Source of the DNA: an uncultured Lachnospiraceae bacterium
GTDB taxonomy: Bacteria; Bacillota_A; Clostridia; Lachnospirales; Lachnospiraceae
Reading direction: 5' to 3'
NCBI GenBank assembly: GCA_902795985.1
Contig: CADBNG010000035.1
Coordinates: 1-8,231, forward strand
DNA: 8,231 bases
A model generated the notes under the pieces. It saw only the letters and a list, made by a program, of their open reading frames with translations, did no database searches and was not told the DNA's origin. The position numbers and the translations under genes are program-made. This document shows, in pieces, positions 1 through 5,556 of the stretch. Within the stretch, counting starts at the first letter, position 1, and the number at the start of each line of letters is the position of its first letter.

Positions 1-54
1 CTTAAACGCCTTCTCATCATTTTTACCCTTCCAGGCCGGTGTAAATAAGCCCAT
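1..54 (-). CDS. 5' end of a hypothetical protein gene, cut by the window edge
   Basis: Eighteen open codons run from an ATG at 54-52 to the window edge and read MGLFTPAWKGKNDEKAFK. The start is supported by GGGAGG (61-66 on the plus strand, read in reverse), 6 nt upstream of the ATG, and by a perfect TATAAT box at 98-103, which predicts a 5' UTR of about 35-40 nt. From memory only, the 'MGLF-P-W' opening resembles short Bacillota proteins of unknown role, some with HEAT-like repeats; too little is visible to assign a domain. It is transcribed divergently from the URO-D gene at 458. The start is fairly secure, the function is unknown. Confidence 0.62.
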   Translation of the reverse strand, partial: MGLFTPAWKGKNDEKAFK

Positions 55-97
55 GGCTGCCCTCCCTTTTCATCCTGTAACCGTGCCGCTTTTTATT

Positions 98-103
98 ATT
101 ATA
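98..103 (-). promoter_or_regulatory. -10 box for the minus-strand gene at 1-54
   Basis: Read on the minus strand, 103-98 is a perfect TATAAT, about 44 bp upstream of the ATG at 54. No convincing -35 hexamer lies 16-18 bp upstream; the sequence there is ATGTTT-like. The call rests on the -10 match, the following ribosome binding site and the orientation. Confidence 0.45.
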
Positions 104-170
104 CTACAGATACCTGCTTAAAACATCTCTCCTCTTTGTCATCATCTGATACCATCGCCCGGTCTCTGTT

Positions 171-189
171 TTATCAATAGCTTTGATAA
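171..189. promoter_or_regulatory. TTATCAA inverted repeat, possible operator
   Basis: TTATCAA (171-177) and TTGATAA (183-189) form a perfect 7-bp inverted repeat with a 5-nt spacer. A third TTATCAA occurs at 311-317. The sites lie in the AT-rich divergent region between the genes at 54 (minus) and 458 (plus). The geometry suits a dimeric repressor or activator, but no regulator can be named and AT-rich DNA gives such matches by chance. Confidence 0.3.
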
Positions 190-372
190 TTTCTTTTGTC
201 TATGTGCAGGATTTTATAGAGCTGTTTTGGATATCGGACAAGATATTTTAAATAACATGACCCGATGATTTTCCGGAGTCCTGTTGAAAAGAATAATCTG
301 AACACCCGTTTTATCAAAAGGCAAGACACATGAAAGAACTTCTGAAATCTTTATTATTTTTCTAAAATCATG

Positions 373-378
373 TATACT
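373..378 (+). promoter_or_regulatory. possible -10 box upstream of URO-D gene A
   Basis: TATACT at 373-378 matches the -10 consensus at 5 of 6 positions and lies about 85 bp upstream of the ATG at 458. No clear -35 hexamer is seen around 350-355. A start near 385 would put the leader ORF at 421-456 inside the 5' UTR. Confidence 0.3.
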
Positions 379-420
379 GATTTTCAGTGAACACGATAAC
401 GGACATAAAAGGGAACCGAT

Positions 421-456
421 ATGTCTGTGAAGAAAACAAAAGAAAGAGAGTTCTGA
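421..456 (+). CDS. possible 11-residue leader peptide abutting URO-D gene A
   Basis: ATG at 421 opens a short frame reading MSVKKTKEREF that stops with TGA at 454-456, one nucleotide before the ATG of the URO-D gene (458). AAAAGGGA at 407-414 is a fair ribosome binding site about 6 nt upstream, stronger than the GAGAG that serves the URO-D start. The ORF also overlaps that weaker site. This layout would suit translational coupling, but no attenuator hairpin or run of regulatory codons is visible. Chance remains a real alternative for a frame this short. Confidence 0.3.
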   Translation: MSVKKTKEREF

Positions 457-457
457 T

Positions 458-1468
458 ATGCTTTCAAAACGCGAGAATCTGATAGAAACCCTGAAGGGGG
501 AACACGGTCATCCGGACCGCTTTGTCAATCAGTATGAACCCTTTTCCATCCTGTACGCCACTCCCGTTACGGTTCAGAGTCCCATGCCGACCTATGGGGG
601 CGAACCGGTTAAGGATGCCTGGGGCGTCACCAAATCATGGCCGCTCGGTACACCGGGCGCTTTCCCGATCCATGATGAGGAACATCTGGTCCTGAAAGAT
701 ATGGAAGACTGGCGGAGCCAGGTGAAGGCTCCCCGCCTGGATTTCTCGGAAGAAGAATGGCTCCCCTTTATCAAAATGGCAGAGGAAGTGGACCGGAAAG
801 AAACCTTTGCGACTCTTTTCTATGCCCCCGGCCTTTTCGAGCAGTGCCACTATCTCATGAACATGCAGAATTGCATGATGGCTTTTTATGAGTATCCGGA
901 TGAGATGCATGAACTGATCGAATACATTACCGAGTTTGAACTCTCCTACGCGGAGCTGGCCTGCAAGTACATAAAACCGGATGCTTACTTCCAGCATGAT
1001 GACTGGGGATCTCAAATCTCCACTTTCATGTCTCCGGACATGTTTGAGGAATTCTTCCTGCCTCATTATAAAAAACTGTACGGATATTATAAGAGCCACG
1101 GATGTGAGCTCATCATACATCACTCAGACTCCTATGCCAAAACGTTAGTGCCCTTCATGATCGAAATGGGTATTGATATCTGGCAGGGGGTTATGCGCAC
1201 CAACGATATTGAAGAACTGATCCCCAAATACGGCGATCAGATCATCTTCATGGGCGGGATCGACAGCGCCACCATCGACTTCCCGGACTGGAATGAACAG
1301 GTGGTGGAAAAGCAGGTCCGCGACGCCTGTGAAAAATACGGAAAATTCGGCAAGGGCTTCATCCCCTGCGCGTCACAGGGGCTCCCGATGAGTACCTTCC
1401 CCGGAGTTTACGAAGCCACTACCAAATATATCGACCAGATGAGCGCGGAGATGTTTCCGTTAAAATAA
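458..1468 (+). CDS. URO-D-fold (uroporphyrinogen decarboxylase family) protein A, likely methyltransferase-like
   Basis: This 336-residue protein has the length and pattern of the URO-D superfamily (HemE, MtaA/MtbA, CmuA). It lacks the N-terminal substrate-binding signature of true uroporphyrinogen decarboxylases (MRQAGR type), so a role in corrinoid or C1 transfer is more likely than haem synthesis. Visible landmarks are HDDWGS at 180-185, HHSDSY at 221-226, IWQG at 241-244, MGGID at 265-269 and PCASQG at 303-308. In MtaA-type enzymes the zinc site is His-x-Cys plus a late Cys. Here the middle position is Ser223, while His221 and Cys304 remain. Protein B (3619-4623) aligns along its whole length and carries the Cys. 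The ATG follows a weak GAGAG site and a leader ORF; the gene ends at a strong terminator. No corrinoid protein gene is visible. Superfamily is sure, reaction is not. Confidence 0.9.
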   Translation: MLSKRENLIETLKGEHGHPDRFVNQYEPFSILYATPVTVQSPMPTYGGEPVKDAWGVTKSWPLGTPGAFPIHDEEHLVLKDMEDWRSQVKAPRLDFSEEEWLPFIKMAEEVDRKETFATLFYAPGLFEQCHYLMNMQNCMMAFYEYPDEMHELIEYITEFELSYAELACKYIKPDAYFQHDDWGSQISTFMSPDMFEEFFLPHYKKLYGYYKSHGCELIIHHSDSYAKTLVPFMIEMGIDIWQGVMRTNDIEELIPKYGDQIIFMGGIDSATIDFPDWNEQVVEKQVRDACEKYGKFGKGFIPCASQGLPMSTFPGVYEATTKYIDQMSAEMFPLK

Positions 1469-1505
1469 ATCCAGCAGATCGTCCGGACAAAGGTCCGTCA
1501 TGAAT

Positions 1506-1554
1506 GGAGCGGAAAGTTCGAAACCGATACTTTCCGCTCCATTGTTTTTCTTTT
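1506..1554 (+). terminator. intrinsic terminator of URO-D gene A
   Basis: GGAGCGGAAAGT (1506-1517) pairs perfectly with ACTTTCCGCTCC (1529-1540), a 12-bp stem with an 11-nt loop, followed by a T-rich tail at 1541-1554. It starts 37 nt after the stop codon. The reverse side has no T-run, so it acts mainly on the plus strand although the nuclease gene converges from the other side. Confidence 0.85.
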
Positions 1555-1584
1555 CACGCAGCTTAAGCCCTGTATTGTCTTCCT

Positions 1585-2385
1585 TTACATGCAGTAGGTA
1601 CCGATCATCTGCTTTATCACCGACAAATTGAGCGGCTGCTGACTGGTCTCCATCGTCAGGATCAGTTGGATGCCGGGCATGATTCCGTTCTGCTCGTAGA
1701 ACCGGATTCTTTTCAGATTCTTTATTACATAATCAGGGTCATCCATCATCCCCAGATGTTCCCAGTAAAGCAGTTTTCTGTCCGGAATCCTCAATATCGT
1801 AAAATCCGGATGCAGGACAACACCTGCTTCCAGCGAAAGCGGGCATTCGTATCGATAGGGAATCTCCGCCTGAGCGAGCGCGTCCGCGATCATGACTTCT
1901 GATTTGGACCGGACACGCTCCCCTTTGTTTGAAAAGTGTTCCGGAACATCGCTGCTGATTTCTTTTGGCTGAAAAGGCATGCTCTGCCAACGTTCCGCAT
2001 AGACATGATCGGGCAATTCCACTGGAATGATGCTCCTTTTCCTGACATCCGACATCGATTCATAGATCTTTTTCAGGCAATCGGGATTGTAGTTTCTGAT
2101 GAAATGATCCAGCAACGCGGCCTGTTTTCCTGCTGCCGAAGCAATTTGCCGGTCATATTTTTTCTGGATCAGCGCAAGCGCCTTTTCTCTTTCCGCCGCC
2201 GGAAGATATCTGCCGTTCCTGTCCTTCGGATCGTGTCTTATATAAAACTGAACACCTTTCCCATGCCTGTTCACACAAACCGTCCCCTCCGGTGCTTTCC
2301 GGATCCTCTCTTCCGCGCTTTTTTCAATGGATTCGAATTTTGATCTCTCTTTTTCAAGGTGATCCAGCATCTTTTTTATCTGCAT
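1585..2385 (-). CDS. PD-(D/E)XK nuclease-like protein of unknown role
   Basis: This 266-residue protein has a charged, coiled-coil-prone N-terminus (about 1-32 and 62-85) and a C-terminal half resembling the PD-(D/E)XK nuclease fold. The core elements in order are SKSE (160-163, candidate acidic residue Glu163), PYRYE (176-180), HPDF (192-195, Asp194) and YWEHLG (207-212, Glu209). The usual ExK lysine is replaced by His210, a variation that in my memory is common in this Bacillota family. Residues 213-245 then hold conserved-looking DDPDY and a strand ending in LILTME. ATG at 2385 is preceded by AAGGG with 7-nt spacing. It converges on URO-D gene A, and the tandem array begins just upstream of its start. 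It could be a nuclease in repair, defence or mobile-element biology, or a degenerate domain. Fold is likely, substrate unknown. Confidence 0.8.
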   Translation of the reverse strand: MQIKKMLDHLEKERSKFESIEKSAEERIRKAPEGTVCVNRHGKGVQFYIRHDPKDRNGRYLPAAEREKALALIQKKYDRQIASAAGKQAALLDHFIRNYNPDCLKKIYESMSDVRKRSIIPVELPDHVYAERWQSMPFQPKEISSDVPEHFSNKGERVRSKSEVMIADALAQAEIPYRYECPLSLEAGVVLHPDFTILRIPDRKLLYWEHLGMMDDPDYVIKNLKRIRFYEQNGIMPGIQLILTMETSQQPLNLSVIKQMIGTYCM

Positions 2386-2451
2386 TCTCCATCCCTTCTT
2401 TCTTTTTCAATTATTTCTCACGAAACACAGAGTAAATTGGTTTTTTGTAGT

Positions 2452-3037
2452 TTTTCCATGCCTTCGCTGTCTCCCGCAACCGAGCTCCAGGCATAGGAAA
2501 TGTGATTTTTACAGCTTTTCCATGCATTTACCTGCTCCACAACCGGACTCCAGGCATGGGAAATGTGATTTTTACAGCTTTTCCATGCATTTACCTGCTC
2601 CAGCAACCGGGCTCCAGGCATGGGAAATGTGATTTTTGTACATTTTCCATGCCTTTACCTGCTCCAGCACCCCGACTCCGGGCATAGGAAATGTGATTTT
2701 TGCAGTTTTTCCATGCCTTCGACGTCTCCCGCAACCAGACTTCAGGCATAGGAAATTTGATTTTTGTACATTTTCCATGCGTTTACCTGCTTCAGCACCC
2801 CGACTCCGGGCATAGGAAATGTTATTTTTGCAGTTTTTCCATGCCTTTACCTGCTCCATCAGCCGGGCTCCAAGCATGGGAGATTTGATTTTTGCAGTTT
2901 TTCCATGCCTTTACCAGCTCCAGCCACCCGACCCCTGGCATAGGAAATTTAACTTTTGTTGATTTCCCATGCCTCTATCTCACTCAGCAACCCGACTCCG
3001 GGCACAGGAAACTTACTTTCCGTAGATTTTCCATGCC
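2452..3037. repeat. tandem array of nine 63-65 bp units plus a partial tenth, each with inverted repeats
   Basis: Units start at TTTTCCATGC: 2452, 2516, 2579, 2643, 2707, 2771, 2835, 2899, 2962 (diverged, ATTTCCCATG) and a partial copy at 3027. Each unit has a left arm TTTTCCATGCC, a C/T-rich middle of about 28 nt resembling ACCTGCTCCAGCAACC, a right arm GGCATAGGAAA or GGCATGGGAAA, and a T-rich link such as TGTGATTTTTGCAG. The arms are complementary apart from one extra purine on the right, so each unit can fold on itself (about 28-nt loop) or the right arm can pair with the next unit's left arm (about 14-nt loop). Most periods are 64 nt, not a multiple of three, so open frames crossing the array are not repeat proteins. 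No unique spacers are present. Units 8-9 are the most diverged. Confidence 0.95.
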
Positions 3038-3065
3038 CCGTTCGGATAAAAGCGTCTGTGGCGAC

Positions 3066-3480
3066 TTACGGTTTCATCTTCATTCCTAACTCTGCGGCAA
3101 AACGCTGCGGAGTCCGAAAAGAAGGATTCGCATTGAAGCGGCCAAGATACAGGATGACAAAATACAATGGATCGATAAGCTGAGGCTCATGCCCTTTTAA
3201 CATAGACGTTATCCACCAGAAAAACAGACGTGCCAACAGAATCAGTAAATTGTATGTACGGTTAATATACGTCTTAACAGATTCCGAGTCAAGATCAGAG
3301 AGTAGCGGAATTGAGAAAACAGAATGTTTTCGTCTTCCACTCTGAAGCCTTCGATGGTGAAGGACTTCGGAGCAGGTCGGAGATCCCGGACGTTCTTTGT
3401 TCGATCTTCCTGGCCGCGTTAGATTTCAAATCGATATTCGGAAGGATCACCAGCTCGTGCATGGCGATGGCAGGACGATT
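3066..3480 (-). pseudogene. probable decayed, frameshifted coding remnant of unknown family
   Basis: Three overlapping minus-strand frames look coding in succession. Frame a is open from 3480 to a stop at 3295-3297 and begins with reasonable protein such as MHELVILPNIDLKSNAARK from the ATG at 3462. A second frame carries KSFTIEGFRVEDENILFS. A third runs from about 3426 to a TAA at 3066-3068 and contains LLSDLDSESVKTYINRTYN, then a hydrophobic LLILLARLFFWW stretch and LYFVILYLGRFNANPSF. The third frame stays open for about 115 codons but has no good start. A gene that acquired one or two frameshifts explains this best. I recognise no transposase signature or family. It lies immediately beside the tandem array. 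Confidence 0.45.
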
Positions 3481-3518
3481 CTAAATTGTCATTTTTATTT
3501 TGCTCAATTCAATCTTCC

Positions 3519-3547
3519 TTGACAGTGCTGTTGCCTGATGCTACGCT
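3519..3547 (+). promoter_or_regulatory. sigma-A-type promoter of URO-D gene B
   Basis: TTGACA at 3519-3524 is a perfect -35 box, followed after exactly 17 bp by TACGCT at 3542-3547, a weak -10. Transcription would start near 3554, giving a 5' UTR of about 65 nt that ends with AGGAGG at 3604-3609. A perfect -35 with a poor -10 often goes with regulated expression, but no operator was identified. Confidence 0.5.
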
Positions 3548-3618
3548 GAACGTGCCTGAACCATGAGTCAATCATCCTTTCGTCATTTCTTTTTTGACCA
3601 GTCAGGAGGTGTATTGCA

Positions 3619-4623
3619 ATGACCAAAAAAGAGAAGTTCCTGTCGGTAATGCACAACGAAAAACCTCTCAAGTGGATGGGGTATGGATTCGAAGCGTTCA
3701 CCCAGACCATGTTCCACTGTATCATTGACCCGATCTCCATATGGGATATCCTTTTCATCCAGGGGGAGAACGTTCTGGACCACTGGGGCGTCAACCACCG
3801 CTTCCTTCCCGGCGATCCCGGCATCATCCCGATGGTCAACGAGGAAAACCAGGTGATCAAGGATATCACTCACTGGCGGGACTATGTCACTTTTCCGGAG
3901 ATTCCCTCCGATCTGGACTGGAGCGCGACCCAGGCGCAGATCGCCGAAGTGGACCGCGATAACGAGCTGGTCATGATTCCCACGTTCCGCGGCCTGTTTG
4001 AACGGGCCCACTGCCTGATGACCTTTGAAGACACACTGATGAACATGTACGAAGAGCCCGAAGCCATGTATGATCTCTTCGGCGCCTATGCGGACTGGAA
4101 ACTCAAAGTGGCGGAAATGCTCTGCGACAATCTGGACTTTGACGTGATCCACAGCCACGACGACTGGGGCAGCAAGACGAATACGTTCTTCTCGGTTGAT
4201 ATCTTCCGGAAACTGCTGAAGCCCCATTACAAACGGCTTTATGATTATTATCACAAGCGCGGTAAAATCGTCCAGCACCACTGCGACTGTTACGCCGCCG
4301 AATTCGCGCCGGAACTGGCGGATCTGGGCGTGGAGATGTGGCAGGGAGTCCTTCCCTCCAACGATATTCCCGCCATCAAGAAAGCTACCGGCGGAAAGCT
4401 CCTCCTCATGGGCGGCCTGGACCAGGGTCTGATCGACCAGGCAGACGTCAGCGAAGAAGAAGTCCGCGCCGAGGTCCGGCGTGCCATCGACGAATACGCC
4501 CCCGGCGGCAGCTTTCTCCCCTGCATCGGCTCCCTGGAATGCCTGAACGGCTGGGTCACCCCCGTCGTCATTGACGAATGCAACAAATACGGCGCAGAGT
4601 GGCTCGCGCGCCAATCTGCCTGA
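3619..4623 (+). CDS. URO-D-fold (uroporphyrinogen decarboxylase family) protein B, likely methyltransferase-like
   Basis: This 334-residue paralogue of protein A shares the same landmarks at nearly the same positions: HDDWGS at 180-185, HHCDCY at 220-225, MWQG at 240-243, MGGLD at 264-268 and PCIGS at 301-305. Unlike A it has Cys222 two residues after His220, which with Cys302 restores the His-x-Cys...Cys zinc site of MtaA/MtbA-like corrinoid methyltransferases; Cys224 and Cys308 are additional nearby thiols. The true HemE N-terminal signature is missing. ATG at 3619 is chosen because AGGAGG at 3604-3609 lies 9 nt upstream. The gene has its own promoter and is followed by hairpins from 4697. 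Substrate and partner corrinoid protein are not visible in the window. A methyl donor or demethylation role is inference from the family. Confidence 0.9.
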   Translation: MTKKEKFLSVMHNEKPLKWMGYGFEAFTQTMFHCIIDPISIWDILFIQGENVLDHWGVNHRFLPGDPGIIPMVNEENQVIKDITHWRDYVTFPEIPSDLDWSATQAQIAEVDRDNELVMIPTFRGLFERAHCLMTFEDTLMNMYEEPEAMYDLFGAYADWKLKVAEMLCDNLDFDVIHSHDDWGSKTNTFFSVDIFRKLLKPHYKRLYDYYHKRGKIVQHHCDCYAAEFAPELADLGVEMWQGVLPSNDIPAIKKATGGKLLLMGGLDQGLIDQADVSEEEVRAEVRRAIDEYAPGGSFLPCIGSLECLNGWVTPVVIDECNKYGAEWLARQSA

Positions 4624-4696
4624 TACAGATTATCCGGCAGGACGCCTCCTGCGCACCGCTTCCTTTTTCATATCATTTCAACTTTCAGCACCTGAA

Positions 4697-4740
4697 CGTA
4701 TGAATCCCGGCCTTTGCAGGGGCCGGGACTCATACGCTTT
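4697..4740 (+). terminator. hairpin, probable terminator of URO-D gene B
   Basis: CGTATGAATCCCGGCC (4697-4712) pairs with GGCCGGGACTCATACG (4721-4736) across a 16-position stem with one mismatch and an 8-nt loop. Only CTTT follows, so the T-tract is poor. Termination may be completed at the bidirectional hairpin at 4822-4860. Confidence 0.6.
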
Positions 4741-4821
4741 GACCATCAATGCTTCATATTGTATGAAATTCAGGCAGCGCAACGTCTCCCTTTTCATACT
4801 ATTTCATCTCTTCAGTATGTG

Positions 4822-4860
4822 AAAAAACCTGCCGCGCCACGGTGCGGCAGCCTTTTCTTT
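4822..4860. terminator. bidirectional intrinsic terminator between convergent genes
   Basis: CTGCCGC (4829-4835) pairs with GCGGCAG (4844-4850). The stem is flanked by AAAAAA (4822-4827) on the left and a T-rich CCTTTTCTTT (4851-4860) on the right, so a U-tract follows the hairpin on both strands. It would end the minus-strand XRE operon, whose stop codon is at 4896, and back up termination of URO-D gene B. Confidence 0.8.
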
Positions 4861-4895
4861 TAAGCTGACAACAGGGACACACCCTGATGTCATGA

Positions 4896-5477
4896 TCATA
4901 CCGCCCGGAACAGCCCGTGCCGGTTGCAATAACAATACAGGGCCCTTGTTCTGCTGATTCCGAAGCGCGCCTCCGCGTTTCCCTCCGGATACAGCTTCCG
5001 GAATTCCAGGCCGTCATCCTTCACAGCCAGGATAAAAGAGATGAAATGCGTCTTGCTCATCTCATGATCGATCGTTACGTAGTACTCATCTTCTGACTTT
5101 TCTATATGCATCCGATGCGCGTCGTCCCCGGTTTCCGCTTCCAGCGCCGGAAGAACGAGCCCGCAGCAGCAGATAACCGCTTCTCCCGTACTCTGAATAA
5201 TGTTTCCGCAGATCGGACACACATAGAGCTGCGTGCGCCGCATATTGAATGTCCTGTTGGTGTTGACCACATCTTCGCCGGAGAACAGTTCGATAACCGA
5301 GACTCCAAGGGCATCTGCCAGCGGCTCAATCAGTGAAACATCCGGGTATCCCCGTCCATTCTCCCATTTGGATACCGCCTTATCACTTACGTTCAGCTTC
5401 GCGGCAAGCTGATGCTGGGTCATTTTCCGGTTCTCGCGCAGACGCCGGATCATTGCACCGGTAACATACTGGTTCAT
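4896..5477 (-). CDS. XRE-family HTH regulator fused to a desulfoferrodoxin-like (superoxide reductase) domain
   Basis: This 193-residue protein begins with an XRE/HTH_3 DNA-binding domain (about 5-65), with MTQHQLAAKLNVSDKAVSKW as helices 2-3. Residues 84-112 match a desulforedoxin FeCys4 module: CPICGN (Cys87, Cys90) and CCCG (Cys105-Cys106 as the likely pair). Residues 116-193 match the superoxide reductase iron centre: His121 in AHRMHIE, His138 and His144 in IDHEMSKTHF, and Cys184 and His187 in CNRHGLF. So both iron sites of a two-iron desulfoferrodoxin appear intact. The position before His121, Lys in active enzymes (EKH), is Ala120, suggesting a sensor rather than an enzyme. I chose the ATG at 5477 because AGGAGG (5488-5493) is 10 nt upstream of it but only 1 nt from the ATG at 5486. 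Last gene of the minus-strand cluster. Redox sensing is inference. Confidence 0.88.
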   Translation of the reverse strand: MNQYVTGAMIRRLRENRKMTQHQLAAKLNVSDKAVSKWENGRGYPDVSLIEPLADALGVSVIELFSGEDVVNTNRTFNMRRTQLYVCPICGNIIQSTGEAVICCCGLVLPALEAETGDDAHRMHIEKSEDEYYVTIDHEMSKTHFISFILAVKDDGLEFRKLYPEGNAEARFGISRTRALYCYCNRHGLFRAV

Positions 5478-5487
5478 GTTCTGCATA

Positions 5488-5493
5488 CCTCCT
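5488..5493 (-). promoter_or_regulatory. ribosome binding site that decides the XRE-desulfoferrodoxin start
   Basis: AGGAGG on the minus strand ends one nucleotide before the ATG at 5486, too close for initiation, and 10 nt before the ATG at 5477. The downstream ATG is therefore the likely start and the longer reading has three extra residues. Confidence 0.7.
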
Positions 5494-5505
5494 GATGGTG
5501 CAACG

Positions 5506-5545
5506 ATAATATACTTTCAGGCCGGGCACAACCTACGTTCCGTAG
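5506..5545 (-). promoter_or_regulatory. possible promoter and operator upstream of the XRE-desulfoferrodoxin gene
   Basis: CTACG-TTC-CGTAG at 5533-5545 is a perfect 5-bp inverted repeat with a 3-nt centre, about 20 bp upstream of a TATATT/TATTAT -10-like run (5506-5513, minus strand). No good -35 hexamer is present, and the palindrome overlaps where one would lie. The geometry suits autoregulation by an XRE protein, but the 79-nt gap could equally be internal to an operon. Confidence 0.35.
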
Positions 5546-5556
5546 AGTCCCGCGTT

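Noticed and set aside
635..1123. 162-codon minus-strand frame within URO-D gene A
   Set aside because: It is antisense to a well-supported protein and has no ribosome binding site or domain.
458..1468. True uroporphyrinogen decarboxylase (hemE)
   Set aside because: The N-terminal MRQAGR-type signature is absent, no haem pathway genes are nearby, and motifs fit the methyltransferase side of the superfamily.
2452..3037. CRISPR array
   Set aside because: There are no unique spacers: the whole 64-bp unit is similar from copy to copy, and no cas gene is in the window.
2418..3183. Several open frames of 61-101 codons on both strands across the array, encoding repeated peptides such as FTAFPCIYLL
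   Set aside because: The usual 64-nt period shifts the frame from unit to unit, the frames occur on both strands with no ribosome binding sites, and the DNA dyads explain the peptide repeats.
3583..4614. 343-codon minus-strand open frame antisense to URO-D gene B
   Set aside because: Protein B has a perfect ribosome binding site, a promoter and family motifs. The antisense frame has no recognisable domain and is explained by codon composition.
4896..5477. Simple superoxide reductase
   Set aside because: An N-terminal HTH domain is fused on and the catalytic Lys position is Ala, so a regulatory role is more likely.
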